From positions 275,166 to 339,165 of the forward strand of contig NZ_CAKKLJ010000005.1 in NCBI RefSeq assembly GCF_918698005.1: a stretch of 64,000 bases of DNA. The letters are read 5' to 3'. A program made the position numbers and the translations under genes. The notes below the pieces were generated by a model. That model did no database searches, was not told the origin of the DNA, and saw only the letters and a list, made by a program, of their open reading frames with translations. Every line of letters begins with the position of its first letter. Positions within the stretch are counted from its first letter, which is position 1. Of this stretch, positions 27,197 to 36,335 are shown one piece after another. The stretch is from Microbacterium sp. Bi121. GTDB lineage: Bacteria; Actinomycetota; Actinomycetes; Actinomycetales; Microbacteriaceae.

Positions 27197-27634
27197 TCAG
27201 CGGACCTTCGCGAGCCTGATCGCCTCGCGGATGCTCGCGCGGGCGTCCTTGCGGCGCCCCGCGGCATCCTGCACCACACCGAGGCGGTAACGGGCTCGCC
27301 AGTCGGCCGCAGAAGCCTCAGCCTCGGCCGTGTAGCGCTGGACGAGCGGCTCGGCGTCCGACTTCGCCAGGCGCCCGCTCGGGCTCAGCTCCGTCTCCGC
27401 TGCCGGCATCCCGCCTTCGGCATCCAGCCGCGTGCCGAGCCGATCCGCGCTGATGCCGAACTGGATCTCGCGGACGAGGGCCCATGCTCCGATCAACGGC
27501 AGCACGATGAGCGCGACGCCCATGGCGATGCCGATGGGTTCGCCGCTGGTCAGGTACAGATACGACCACTGGCCGGTGAGGACGAAATAAAGGATCAGGC
27601 ACAGCCCGACGACGATGACACCGGCTCTAGCCAT
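27197..27634 (-). CDS. Small membrane protein with TPR-like tail
   Basis: 145 residues. Two N-terminal membrane helices are followed by a cytoplasmic helical region ending in YTAEAEASAADWRARYRLGVVQDAAGRRKDARASIREA in two pieces, which looks like a single tetratricopeptide repeat. Its ATG shares one base with the dapB stop, so it is translated with dapB. A small membrane protein after dapB is common in Actinobacteria; function unknown. Confidence 0.78.
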   Translation of the reverse strand: MARAGVIVVGLCLILYFVLTGQWSYLYLTSGEPIGIAMGVALIVLPLIGAWALVREIQFGISADRLGTRLDAEGGMPAAETELSPSGRLAKSDAEPLVQRYTAEAEASAADWRARYRLGVVQDAAGRRKDARASIREAIRLAKVR

Positions 27635-28380
27635 CACGAGCGCGCCTGGATTCCGATGTCGATCATGTTCTCGAGGCCGACCACGACGCCGCGGGCCTCT
27701 GCGGCGTACGGCACAGCGAGGCGGATGCCGGGGGCATACGCCTGAGCGGACTCGACAGTGTCGTGCGTGATGATCAGAGACTCGCCGGGGCCGGAGAGGA
27801 TCACATCCTGCCTGGCGATCACTCCTGGGCGTCGAAGGGAGTGCACCGGCACGCTCGCGACCTGCTGGCCACGGGCACGCTGGTCGGCGTGCGGCGCGCT
27901 GACGGGGCCCTGCTCTCCTCGAGCTGCGGCGATCAGCTCGGCCGTGCGCACGGCCGTGCCGCTCGGGGAGTCCACCTTCGTGTCCCGGTGCGCTTCGATG
28001 ATCTCGGCGGAGGCGAAGAAGGGCGCAACGGCGGCGGCCAGGGCTGAACCGAGCACGGAGCCGAGCGAGAAGTTCGGGATGAAGACGGCTCCGGTGCCGG
28101 CCGACTCGACAAGAGGACGCATCAACGCGATGCGCTCGGCCGACCATCCGGATGTTCCGACCAGAACGTTGATGCCGCGCTCGATGGCCGCACGGACGAC
28201 GTCGACGCTCACCTGCGGAGTCGAGGCGTCGACGACGAGGTCGGCACCGTCGAGCTCACGGAGGTCGCTCGACGAGTTCAGCACCCGGGCAACGTCGAAG
28301 CCGTCGAGCTCGCCGATCACCTGATGGATGATCGTGCCGAGCTTGCCTGAGCCGCCGACGAGTGCAACCTGCTTGGTCAT
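27634..28380 (-). CDS. dapB: 4-hydroxy-tetrahydrodipicolinate reductase
   Basis: 248 residues. It reduces the DapA product toward diaminopimelate. N-terminal nucleotide loop VALVGGSGKLG; the active-site motif reads EAHRDTKVDSPSGTA, keeping the catalytic His and Lys although the common second His is Arg. The C-terminal NMIDIGI is close to the usual ending. ATG 28380 follows TAGACT by 6 bases. Confidence 0.94.
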   Translation of the reverse strand: MTKQVALVGGSGKLGTIIHQVIGELDGFDVARVLNSSSDLRELDGADLVVDASTPQVSVDVVRAAIERGINVLVGTSGWSAERIALMRPLVESAGTGAVFIPNFSLGSVLGSALAAAVAPFFASAEIIEAHRDTKVDSPSGTAVRTAELIAAARGEQGPVSAPHADQRARGQQVASVPVHSLRRPGVIARQDVILSGPGESLIITHDTVESAQAYAPGIRLAVPYAAEARGVVVGLENMIDIGIQARS

Positions 28381-28386
28381 GCGACC

Positions 28387-28392
28387 AGTCTA
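28387..28392 (-). promoter_or_regulatory. -10 box TAGACT, dapB, leaderless
   Basis: TAGACT on the minus strand with a 6-base gap (GGTCGC) to ATG 28380. The same six-base box is used by dapF. Confidence 0.55.
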
Positions 28393-28399
28393 TTTGCGC

Positions 28400-29002
28400 T
28401 CAGACCGGCATGGCGTCCGGCAGGCCGGTGCGCAGCTCCATCGGGAGGTGGCTCAACTCGTTGTGGTTGACCAGGGTCCAGGGGCGCCCGTGTTTCTGCC
28501 CGATCACGGTGAGCCCGCAATGCGCCTGGCTGAGAGTCATCCAGCGCCAGTCCGGCGCGCCGAGGACCTCTCGGACGAACCACGCGATGACGAAGTTGTG
28601 CGTGATGAGGACTTCGTGGACGTCGCCCTGCTTGCGCACGAGGAACTCGTTGACGGCATCCGCCATCTGAGCGCTGCCCGCCTCGATCTCGGCGTCGGTG
28701 ACCGAGCCGAAGAATGACTCGTACACCGCTGGGGTGTCCTCCGTCATGCCGGTCGGCACGCAGTCGAACAGGAGCGCTGAGGGCTCGGGCGTCACGGACG
28801 GGAGTCGCTCTGCGATCGCGCGAGCGGTCTCGGTTGCCCGCAGCAGCGGCGAATGCCAGACGGCGTCCAGCGGGAGCCCAGAGAGCCGATCGGCGATCAG
28901 CTCGGCTTGACGCTGCCCCCGCGGGGAGAGGGGTCCGTCGTCGACACCGTGCTCGGCATCCTGATGTTCACCATGTCTGACCAGATATATGTAGTGCGTC
29001 AC
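28400..29002 (-). CDS. Histidine phosphatase (phosphoglycerate mutase-like) family protein
   Basis: 200 residues from GTG 29002. Catalytic LVRHGEHQ near the N-terminus, the LSPRGQRQAE segment, the second His in LITHNFVIAW. The fold removes phosphate from a small molecule or protein via phosphohistidine; substrate not predictable. It ends 19 bases before dapB but dapB has its own -10 box within that gap. The start lacks a strong ribosome site. Confidence 0.82.
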   Translation of the reverse strand: MTHYIYLVRHGEHQDAEHGVDDGPLSPRGQRQAELIADRLSGLPLDAVWHSPLLRATETARAIAERLPSVTPEPSALLFDCVPTGMTEDTPAVYESFFGSVTDAEIEAGSAQMADAVNEFLVRKQGDVHEVLITHNFVIAWFVREVLGAPDWRWMTLSQAHCGLTVIGQKHGRPWTLVNHNELSHLPMELRTGLPDAMPV

Positions 29003-29081
29003 AACCCGCTCGCTTCGTCGCCAGCCTTTACAGAGGCGATTCCACCTTAGCCGGAGTTCGGAGAGCCTCGGCTCGTGTCGA

Positions 29082-30110
29082 TCAGTTGCCGGCGCGAGTG
29101 AGCTCGGCGACCTGGGTACGCGACAATGCGATCCCCGCGCCCTGCATGAGCTCGTCGACATGGTCGGTGGCGAACGTGTTCACGATCGGTGCCACGACAC
29201 TGCGCTGCGCGAGAAGCCACGCGATGGACACCGCGGCGACGGGCGCCTCCACCTCGGCCGCGACCTGGTCGAGCGCGCGGAGGATCCGGATGCCTCGACG
29301 ATTCAGGTGGCCACGCAGCTGCTCGCCCCGCACACCCCGGGACATGTGCGCCTTGCTGCGATGCCGTCCGGAGAGGAACCCGTGCTCGAGCGCATGCGAC
29401 GGCGTCACGGCGAGGCTCTGAGCCCCGGCGACGAGCCGCAGGTCGCCCTCGAACGCCTCACGACGGACGAGGTTGTACGGCTCATCGAGCGCCTCGATGC
29501 GCGGGTACCCGGCCGATGCCAGGATCCGGGCCTCGACCAGCCGTTCCGGGGCGAGCCCGAAGGCCCCGACCGTGCCGACCTTGCCGGCATCGCGGAGCCA
29601 CTCGACTGTGGCGAGAGTGTCTTCGAGGTTCGTGTCGCGGTCGAGCGTGGCATCCAGATAGATCACGTCGATGCGTTCGATACCGAGCCGCGTGAGGGAT
29701 GCTTCCACGGCGCGCACGAGGTTGGTGGACCCCAGCCCCGGGTTGTCGGCGTGGGAGCCGATCCGCACGCTGAGCACGGTGCGGTCGCGCAGGCCGCGTG
29801 AGCGCAGCCACTGCCCGATGATGTGCTCGCTGCGACCGCCCGAGAACCCGTCAGCGGTGTGGATCGCGTTGCCGCCGAACTCCACGTAGCGGTCGAGGAT
29901 CGCGTGGCTCGTCTCGAGATCGACGTTCCAGCCGAACTCCGCCGCCCCGAGCATGAGAGGGAAGATCTGAATGCCGCTCTCACCGAGCGAGATCCGGATG
30001 CTCTCCCCCACCCCCGGCCCGACCACCGGGATGGGTGCTGAGGGGTGCTGTGCCCCGGTCTGGGCACGTGCGGACTGAGCATCAGCGGTTCCTGCGCCGA
30101 ACAATCCCAT
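29082..30110 (-). CDS. Aldo/keto reductase family protein
   Basis: 342 residues. AKR barrel features: GGNAIHTADGFSGGRSEHIIGQWL contains the catalytic Asp region, then RIDVIYLDATLDRDT and GKVGTVGAFGL. The usual HxD substrate motif LHxxD is replaced by YLDATLD, so the catalytic His appears missing and activity may differ. NADPH-dependent reduction of carbonyls is the family reaction. Start uncertain: ATG 30110 or an upstream GTG at 30134. It lies between pnp and dapB, where related genomes often carry a peptidase gene. Confidence 0.78.
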   Translation of the reverse strand: MGLFGAGTADAQSARAQTGAQHPSAPIPVVGPGVGESIRISLGESGIQIFPLMLGAAEFGWNVDLETSHAILDRYVEFGGNAIHTADGFSGGRSEHIIGQWLRSRGLRDRTVLSVRIGSHADNPGLGSTNLVRAVEASLTRLGIERIDVIYLDATLDRDTNLEDTLATVEWLRDAGKVGTVGAFGLAPERLVEARILASAGYPRIEALDEPYNLVRREAFEGDLRLVAGAQSLAVTPSHALEHGFLSGRHRSKAHMSRGVRGEQLRGHLNRRGIRILRALDQVAAEVEAPVAAVSIAWLLAQRSVVAPIVNTFATDHVDELMQGAGIALSRTQVAELTRAGN

Positions 30111-30240
30111 CCTCACCACCCCCGAGGTGCACACCCTGCGGGTGCGTACTCAAAGGGTAAGCGAGAACGGCGAAGGCGCCGTCCATTGGCGCTAACGAGA
30201 GAGGAACTTCCGATAACGTTTCGGTCACGTCAGGCAGAGA

Positions 30241-30283
30241 AACGGCCCGGATTCCGCACCTGACGGGTGGAATCCGGGCCGTT
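30241..30283 (-). terminator. Terminator of pnp
   Basis: 15-bp perfect stem AACGGCCCGGATTCC / GGAATCCGGGCCGTT with a 13-base loop, starting 11 bases after the pnp stop. On the minus strand it is followed by TCTCTG. Confidence 0.8.
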
Positions 30284-30293
30284 CTCGGATGAC

Positions 30294-32576
30294 TTAAGCG
30301 TCTGCGGACTCGGTCTCAGCAGCGTCGCCCGCCGCCTCGGCCGGAGCGTCGTCGAGCACGGGCTCGAGCGACAGCTTGCCGCGGTCGTCGATCTTGGTGA
30401 TCTTGACGAGCAGCTTCTGGCCGACCGAGAGGACGTCGTCGACGTTCTCGACGCGCTTGCCACCGGCGAGCTTGCGCACCTCGGTGACGTGCAGCAGGCC
30501 GTCCTTGCCGGGCAGCAGCGAGATGAAGGCGCCGAACGAGGCGATCTTCACGACGGTGCCGAGGAACTGTTCGCCGACCTCCGGGTTGGTGGGGTTGGCG
30601 ATCGCGTTCACCTGAGCACGAGCAGCCTCGGCCGAGGGGCCGTCGGTCGCGCCGATGTAGACGGTGCCGTCCTCCTCGATGGAGATCTGCGCGCCGGTCT
30701 CGTCCTGGATCGCGTTGATCGTCTTGCCCTTCGGGCCGATCAGCTCGCCGATCTTGTCGACCGGGATCTGAACGCTGATGACGCGAGGCGCGGTCGGCGC
30801 CATCTCGTCAGGAGCGTCGATGGCGGCGTTCAGGACGCTCAGGATCGTCAGACGTGCGTCCTTGGCCTGCGTCAGAGCGCCGGCGAGGACATCGGACGGG
30901 ATGCCGTCGAGCTTCGTGTCGAGCTGGATGGCGGTGATGAACTCGCTCGTGCCTGCGACCTTGAAGTCCATGTCACCGAGGGCGTCCTCGGCTCCGAGGA
31001 TGTCGGTCAGCGCGGCGTAACGGGTCTCGCCGTCGACCTCGTCGGAGACGAGGCCCATCGCGATGCCCGCGACGGCCGCACGCAGCGGCACACCGGCGTT
31101 CAGCAGCGACAGAGTAGACGCGCACACGGAGCCCATCGACGTCGAGCCGTTGGAGCTGAGAGCCTCAGACACCTGGCGGATCGCGTACGGGAACTCCTCA
31201 CGGCTGGGCAGCACCGGCACGAGGGCGCGCTCGGCGAGGAAGCCGTGCCCGATCTCGCGACGCTTCGGCGACCCGACACGGCCGGTCTCACCGGTCGAGT
31301 AGGGCGGGAAGTTGTAGTGGTGCATGTAGCGCTTGCTCGTCGTCGGCGAAAGCGAGTCGATCTGCTGCTCCATCTTGAGCATGTTCAGCGTGGTGACGCC
31401 CATGATCTGGGTCTCACCGCGCTGGAAGATCGCCGAACCGTGAACGCGCGGGATGACCTGCACCTCTGCGTCGAGCGGACGGATGTCGGCGAGGCCACGG
31501 CCGTCCATGCGAACGCCCTCGGAGAGGATGCGTCCGCGGACGATGCCCTTGGTGACGGACTTGTACGCGCCGGAGACCTCGCCTGCGGCGGACTCGGGCA
31601 GCGTGCCTGCCTCGACGGCTGCGGCGACCTCGGCCTTGACACGGTCCTTGACCTCGTCATCGGCATTCTGACGCTCGACCTTGTCTGCGATCTGGTAGAC
31701 CTTCTCGAGGTCTGCCGTCGCTGATGCGGCGATGAAGTCGTACGTGGCCTGCTCGTACGCCGGGAAGACCGGGTAGACACCAGGCTCCTTCGACGAGTGC
31801 GACGCCATCTCGGCCTGCGCCTCGACGAGCTGCTTCAGGAACGGCTTGGCGGCCTCGAGACCACCGGCGACGATGTCCTCGCTCGGCTTGACGGCGCCGC
31901 CCTTGATGAGGTTCCAGCTGTTCTCGGTGGCCTCGGCCTCGACCATCATGATCGCGACATCTTCGGTGCCGTCAGCCTTCTTGACCACGCGGCCGGCGAC
32001 CATGAGGTCGAACACGGCCTCTTCGACCTGGGCCTGGTTCGGGAACGCGACCCACTGGTCGGCGTTCTCGCCGTGGCCGGGGATCAGCGCGAGGCGGACA
32101 CCGGCGATCGGGCCGGAGAACGGCAGACCCGAAATCTGGGTCGACGCGGATGCCGCGTTGATGGCCAGTGCGTCGTAGTACTCGCCAGGGGCGATCGACA
32201 GGACGGTGATGACGATCTGGACCTCGTTGCGCAGGCCGTCGACGAACGACGGACGCAGCGGACGGTCGATCAGACGGCAGACGAGGATCGCCTCAGTCGA
32301 GGGACGACCCTCACGACGGAAGAACGAACCGGGGATCTTGCCCGCTGCGTACGAACGCTCTTCGACGTCGACGGTGAGCGGGAAGAAGTCGAAGCCTTCG
32401 CGCGGGTGCTTGCCGGCGCTGGTTGCGGAGAGAATCATCGTCTCTCCGTCGAGGTAAGCCGCAACCGAACCCTGTGCCTGCTGAGCGAGGCGACCGGTTT
32501 CGAAGCGGACAGTGCGAGTGCCGAAGCGGCCGTTGTCGAGAACGGCCTCGGCGGCAGTGATTTCAGGACCTTCCAA
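30294..32576 (-). CDS. pnp: Polyribonucleotide nucleotidyltransferase (PNPase)
   Basis: 760 residues. Two RNase PH domains joined by a helical domain, a KH domain ([17 protein letters not shown]) and a C-terminal S1 domain, followed by a short acidic Ala/Glu tail. It degrades RNA 3'-5' by phosphorolysis and acts with RNase J in mRNA decay. The start is a TTG at 32576: AAGGAG lies 7 bases upstream and the protein then begins [19 protein letters not shown] as in other actinobacterial PNPases. rpsO, its usual neighbour, is 7.5 kb upstream. Confidence 0.95.
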   Translation of the reverse strand: MEGPEITAAEAVLDNGRFGTRTVRFETGRLAQQAQGSVAAYLDGETMILSATSAGKHPREGFDFFPLTVDVEERSYAAGKIPGSFFRREGRPSTEAILVCRLIDRPLRPSFVDGLRNEVQIVITVLSIAPGEYYDALAINAASASTQISGLPFSGPIAGVRLALIPGHGENADQWVAFPNQAQVEEAVFDLMVAGRVVKKADGTEDVAIMMVEAEATENSWNLIKGGAVKPSEDIVAGGLEAAKPFLKQLVEAQAEMASHSSKEPGVYPVFPAYEQATYDFIAASATADLEKVYQIADKVERQNADDEVKDRVKAEVAAAVEAGTLPESAAGEVSGAYKSVTKGIVRGRILSEGVRMDGRGLADIRPLDAEVQVIPRVHGSAIFQRGETQIMGVTTLNMLKMEQQIDSLSPTTSKRYMHHYNFPPYSTGETGRVGSPKRREIGHGFLAERALVPVLPSREEFPYAIRQVSEALSSNGSTSMGSVCASTLSLLNAGVPLRAAVAGIAMGLVSDEVDGETRYAALTDILGAEDALGDMDFKVAGTSEFITAIQLDTKLDGIPSDVLAGALTQAKDARLTILSVLNAAIDAPDEMAPTAPRVISVQIPVDKIGELIGPKGKTINAIQDETGAQISIEEDGTVYIGATDGPSAEAARAQVNAIANPTNPEVGEQFLGTVVKIASFGAFISLLPGKDGLLHVTEVRKLAGGKRVENVDDVLSVGQKLLVKITKIDDRGKLSLEPVLDDAPAEAAGDAAETESADA

Positions 32577-32730
32577 GAGGTCTCTCCTTCTTTGTTTAGA
32601 CTCGTTCGTCCGTGTGACGACCGAGGTCATACGTACCCGTGCGCACAGCGCACGCGGATTGCGCACAGCAATCCAATGTCAGCCTATCAGCGCGAGGCCC
32701 GACTTCCCTGGCCTCGTCGAAGGTCCAGCC

Positions 32731-34668
32731 TCAACGGACCTCGACGTTGCGCATGCTGGACGAGCGTCCGATGTACACGTAGTCGTCGTGCTTGGCGACC
32801 CGCCCGTCGCCGGCGACCCGTCCGCGCATGCGGCGCCAGACCCACGGCAGGGCATGCTCACGCCACCAGGTCGCCTTCGTCGTGGCGTCGACCTCGTGCA
32901 GCACCGCATCGAGCGCTCCGAGGGTCTCGGCGTGCGGCACCCCGAGCAGATCACCGGCGCAGTACGCGAGGAAGCGATGTCCTCTGCTCCCGAGGTGCAC
33001 CAGATCCTCGCCCCAGTTCGGACGCGCCGCAAGCGACGGATGCAGATCGGTGTCGAGCAGGATGGCGCCATGGCGCGCCGCAGTCTCGGCGAGCCGGACG
33101 GCGAACGCGGCGAACCGGGCGGAGAAGAGACCAGCGGCGCGGCGATCGGGAAGGAACGGCGTGACGAGCAGCACGTCGGCACCATCCTCGCGCAGCACCC
33201 GAACCGTCTCGTCGACACGTGCTGCCAGAGCAGGCACGTCCGCGTGGGACTTCACGAGGTCATTCGCCCCGATCAGGATCGACACCAGGTCGGGTCGGAG
33301 CTCACGTGCCCTGGCCAGCTGCTCGCCGTGCACGTCGCGCACGCGCCTGGAGCGCACGGCGAGGTTCGCGTAGTGGATGCCGCCGCGGGCGGAGAGCAGC
33401 AGAGCAAGACGATCCGCCCACCCGCGCAGCGCTCCGTCTGTTCCCGGATCGCACAGCCCCTCGGTGAGCGAATCGCCGAGAGCGACGTACCGCCGCCACT
33501 GACGCGTCTGCGCCGGCGTCGACGGCTCGGGCCGGCGCAGTCGCGGGGCGCGCAGGGAGCGATCGACGCGTTGGAGCTCCTGCGCCTGGTCGAAGTGCTC
33601 GAGCAGCTGATCGCACACGACGGTCCAGCTGCGCCCTTCGACTGCGGCGCGTCCAGCGGCACCGAAGGCGCGCCGCTTGCGCGCGTCACCGGCGAGATCG
33701 GTCACGCGCATGCGCAGATCCTCGAGGTCCCCCGGGCGGTACAGCCAGCCGTCGATGCCCATCCGAACGAGGTCGAGAGGTCCGCCACGACCGGTGGCGA
33801 CGATGGGAACGCCGCTGGCGTGCGCCTCCTGCAGCGTCTGTCCGAACGTCTCGCTCTCGCCTGGATGCACGAAGATGTCGAACGACGCCAACGCAGTGGC
33901 GAGGCGGTCACCGTCGAGGTGGCCGAGGAACACGGCATCCGGCATGGCCGCCTGCAGGCGGGCGCGTGACGGACCGTCCCCGACGATGACGAGCCGGGTA
34001 CCCGGCACGCCGTGCAGCACCCGGAGGTCCTCCACCTGCTTCTCGGCTGCGAGGCGGCCGACGTACCCGACGATCGCCTCGTCTCCGAGGCGCTGCCACC
34101 GCTCATCCCTGGCTCCGGGGTGGAATCGCTCGGCATCCACTCCTCGGCCCCACCGGCGGACGCGGTCGACGCCGAGAGCAGTGAGCTGCTGCTCCGACTC
34201 AGACGACGGAGCCAGTGTGAGCGTGGCACGGCGATGCAGTCGGGTGATGTGGTTCTGCGCGAAGTTCGTGGTGGCGGCGAGCCGGTAGCGCTCGGTGTAG
34301 GCGGCGACGTCGGTCTGGTACGCGGCGACGGCGGGGAGGTTCAGTCGGCCGGCGGCCAGAACGCCGCGCCAGCCGAGCGCGAACGGCGACGCCAGATGCA
34401 CGACATCGGGCCGGAAGCGCGCCAGCGAGGATGCCACGCGCTGAGCGGTCACAGCTCCGACGCGGACATTGCGATACCCGGGCAGAGCCAGGCTGGTGAC
34501 GGCTTCGATGGTCGCGCCGTGCATCGCGGTCGGGATGCCCGTGGCATCCGGGGCGATGACGTGAGCCTGATGGCCCGTGCGTTCGAGGTGTCGCAGGATC
34601 TGCAGCACAGATCCGGTCACCCCGTTCATGTGCGGCAGAAATGATTCGGTCACGATTGCGACTCTCAC
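32731..34668 (-). CDS. Fusion: GT4 glycosyltransferase + SGNH/GDSL hydrolase
   Basis: 645 residues in one frame from GTG 34668. Residues 1-365 are a GT4 (GT-B) glycosyltransferase: VRVAIVTESFLPHMNGVTGS, RWGRGVDAERFHPG, GYVGRLAAEKQ and the E-x7-E motif around Glu273/Glu281, as in mannosyltransferases. A basic linker leads to an SGNH hydrolase: GDSLTEG (Ser400), GANDL (Asn469), and DLVHLG (Asp555, His558), all catalytic blocks present. It may build and deacylate a glycolipid or cell-wall glycan; this is inference. No internal ribosome site or stop separates the parts. A DedA gene is divergent. Confidence 0.85.
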   Translation of the reverse strand: MRVAIVTESFLPHMNGVTGSVLQILRHLERTGHQAHVIAPDATGIPTAMHGATIEAVTSLALPGYRNVRVGAVTAQRVASSLARFRPDVVHLASPFALGWRGVLAAGRLNLPAVAAYQTDVAAYTERYRLAATTNFAQNHITRLHRRATLTLAPSSESEQQLTALGVDRVRRWGRGVDAERFHPGARDERWQRLGDEAIVGYVGRLAAEKQVEDLRVLHGVPGTRLVIVGDGPSRARLQAAMPDAVFLGHLDGDRLATALASFDIFVHPGESETFGQTLQEAHASGVPIVATGRGGPLDLVRMGIDGWLYRPGDLEDLRMRVTDLAGDARKRRAFGAAGRAAVEGRSWTVVCDQLLEHFDQAQELQRVDRSLRAPRLRRPEPSTPAQTRQWRRYVALGDSLTEGLCDPGTDGALRGWADRLALLLSARGGIHYANLAVRSRRVRDVHGEQLARARELRPDLVSILIGANDLVKSHADVPALAARVDETVRVLREDGADVLLVTPFLPDRRAAGLFSARFAAFAVRLAETAARHGAILLDTDLHPSLAARPNWGEDLVHLGSRGHRFLAYCAGDLLGVPHAETLGALDAVLHEVDATTKATWWREHALPWVWRRMRGRVAGDGRVAKHDDYVYIGRSSSMRNVEVR

Positions 34669-34807
34669 GATGTCAGGATGCCCCGCGACACGCGCCCGGC
34701 TGGGCCACGACAGCCCCTGACGCCGAGAGTTCACCGGTTGCACGACTTTCCTTCACCGGCTGTCCCCGCTTCCGTTTCCGTTCACCTCCGAAGCGCATCG
34801 TGAAGGC

Positions 34808-35428
34808 GTGATCCCCGACCTCCTCCTCGACGCCGTCCACGGCCCGTGGGCGCTGATCGCGATGACACTGCTCGTCCTCGGCGACGCGTTCTTCGTCGTC
34901 GTCCCCGGCGAGGTCGCCGTCACGGCTTTGGGGGCGCTGTCGATCGAGTCCGGTGCTCCCCCGCTGTGGGCGGTGGTGCTCTGCGCCACCGCTGCCGCAG
35001 CCTGCGGCGACATGCTCTGCTATGCGATCGGCCGGTGGGTCGGCCTCGAACGCTGGCGCTGGATGCGAGCCGCACGCGTGCAGCAGGCTCGCCGGTGGGC
35101 GCACGAGCGACTCCAGTCCGGCACTGCGGTGGTGCTCTTCACCGCACGATTCATTCCGTTCGCGCGTCTGGCCGTGAACCTGGTCGCCGGTGCGACACGT
35201 ATCCCGATCCCCCGCTACTGCGCACTGGTCGTGCTCGCAGCGGCGGGCTGGGCGAGCTATCAGGCCGCTGTCGGAGCCCTGTTCGCCGCGATCCTGCCCG
35301 GCGGACCGATGGTCGCCATCTTCGTCTCCGTCGTCGTCGCGATCGTCATCGGCGCGGTGGTCGATCTGCTCATCCGGCGTCGCGATCGCGCACGAGCACG
35401 CTTTCGGTCATCGGTCCGGCCCGACTAG
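34808..35428 (+). CDS. DedA-family (VTT domain) membrane protein
   Basis: 206 residues with about five hydrophobic segments. The VTT/DedA signature is clear: FFVVVPGEVAVTALGAL, GDMLCYAIGRWVG and TARFIPFARLAVNLVAGAT. DedA proteins flip or recycle lipid carriers such as undecaprenyl phosphate or phosphatidylethanolamine, which would suit the divergent glycosyltransferase (inference). GTG 34808 start. The stop codon TAG forms the first three bases of the next gene's -10 box. Confidence 0.88.
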   Translation: MIPDLLLDAVHGPWALIAMTLLVLGDAFFVVVPGEVAVTALGALSIESGAPPLWAVVLCATAAAACGDMLCYAIGRWVGLERWRWMRAARVQQARRWAHERLQSGTAVVLFTARFIPFARLAVNLVAGATRIPIPRYCALVVLAAAGWASYQAAVGALFAAILPGGPMVAIFVSVVVAIVIGAVVDLLIRRRDRARARFRSSVRPD

Positions 35429-35431
35429 GCT
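35426..35431 (+). promoter_or_regulatory. -10 box TAGGCT, DUF5302 gene, leaderless
   Basis: TAGGCT with a 6-base gap (GACCGC) to ATG 35438. Its TAG is also the DedA stop codon. Confidence 0.5.
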
Positions 35432-35437
35432 GACCGC

Positions 35438-35617
35438 ATGAGCACCGAAGAAGGCGCAGCGTCCCCCTCGGAGGACATGAAGCGCAAGTTCAAGGAAGCG
35501 CTCGAGAAGAAGAACGCTCACCACCGCGACGGCGAGTCGCATCTGGACGGCGACTCAGCCGTCCATTCGGTGAATGCTCCGCAGACGCGGCGCGAGTTCC
35601 GACGTAAGAGCGGTTGA
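35438..35617 (+). CDS. DUF5302 family small protein
   Basis: 59 residues, highly charged: MSTEEG, then SEDMKRKFKEALEKKN, HHRDGESHLDGDSAVH and the C-terminal RREFRRKSG. This pattern matches DUF5302, a small actinobacterial protein of unknown function. No membrane segment or cysteine. It has its own -10 box and a dedicated terminator just after the stop, so it is a separate transcription unit despite its size. Confidence 0.82.
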   Translation: MSTEEGAASPSEDMKRKFKEALEKKNAHHRDGESHLDGDSAVHSVNAPQTRREFRRKSG

Positions 35618-35624
35618 CCACCGA

Positions 35625-35663
35625 GAAGGCGCCGGCCCATTGGGGCCCGGCGCCTTCATTTCT
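35625..35663 (+). terminator. Terminator after DUF5302, probably bidirectional
   Basis: 11-bp stem GAAGGCGCCGG / CCGGCGCCTTC, then ATTTCT. It lies 8 bases after the DUF5302 stop and 22 bases from the stop of the convergent FMN-reductase gene. Confidence 0.85.
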
Positions 35664-35684
35664 CGGTCGGTGCGTCTGCGCGGA

Positions 35685-36335
35685 TCACTCCCCTGCCAGC
35701 CCGCCGAGCAGATGGCCGAAGGACCGCCCGTCACCCAGGTAGTTGGCCGGATCGAACGGGTCGCTCGAGGTCGCCGCCTCCTTGCGCGAGATGGCCTCAG
35801 CGAGCTCCCGCGCACCCTTCTCGACGCGCCGGCTGAGCGGTGCCACGTCGTCGCCCGCGCCGCCCCAATCGCTGGATGCGGCGAAAACGCCGGTCGAGAC
35901 GGTCTCGGCGTGGAGGTACGCGAACAGCGGACGGATCGCGTAGTCGATCGCCAGCGAGTGCCGCGGCGTGCCGGCGTTCGCGCCGATCAATACTGGTTTG
36001 CCGGTGAGAGCGTCGGGGTCCAGCACGTCGATGAACGACTTGAACAGCCCCGAATAGCTCGTCGAGAAGATCGGCGTCACCGCGATCAGGGCATCGGCGG
36101 AGTACACCGAATTGATCGCGGATTCCAGTGCGGCGGGCGCGAATCCGGTGAGCAGGTTGTTCGTGATGTCGTGCGCGAGGTCACGCAGCTCGATCACGTC
36201 GACGGTCGCCTGGATGTCGAGCTCCGCCAGCTGCTTCACGGTCTCACCGGCCAGTCGATCGGCCAGCATCCTGGTCGATGACGGGTTGGAGAGTCCTGCC
36301 GAGATGACGGCGATGCGACGCTCTGTCATGATCAT
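35685..36335 (-). CDS. NAD(P)H-dependent FMN reductase (CE1759-like)
   Basis: 216 residues. Flavodoxin-like fold of the NADPH-dependent FMN reductase family: AVISAGLSNPSSTRMLAD at the phosphate loop, ADALIAVTPIFSTSYSGLFKSFID at the flavin site. It should supply reduced FMN to the coupled monooxygenase. Its ATG overlaps that gene's stop by 4 bases (ATGA). The pairing of this reductase with an LLM oxidoreductase is a recognised actinobacterial duo (CE1758/CE1759). Confidence 0.87.
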   Translation of the reverse strand: MIMTERRIAVISAGLSNPSSTRMLADRLAGETVKQLAELDIQATVDVIELRDLAHDITNNLLTGFAPAALESAINSVYSADALIAVTPIFSTSYSGLFKSFIDVLDPDALTGKPVLIGANAGTPRHSLAIDYAIRPLFAYLHAETVSTGVFAASSDWGGAGDDVAPLSRRVEKGARELAEAISRKEAATSSDPFDPANYLGDGRSFGHLLGGLAGE

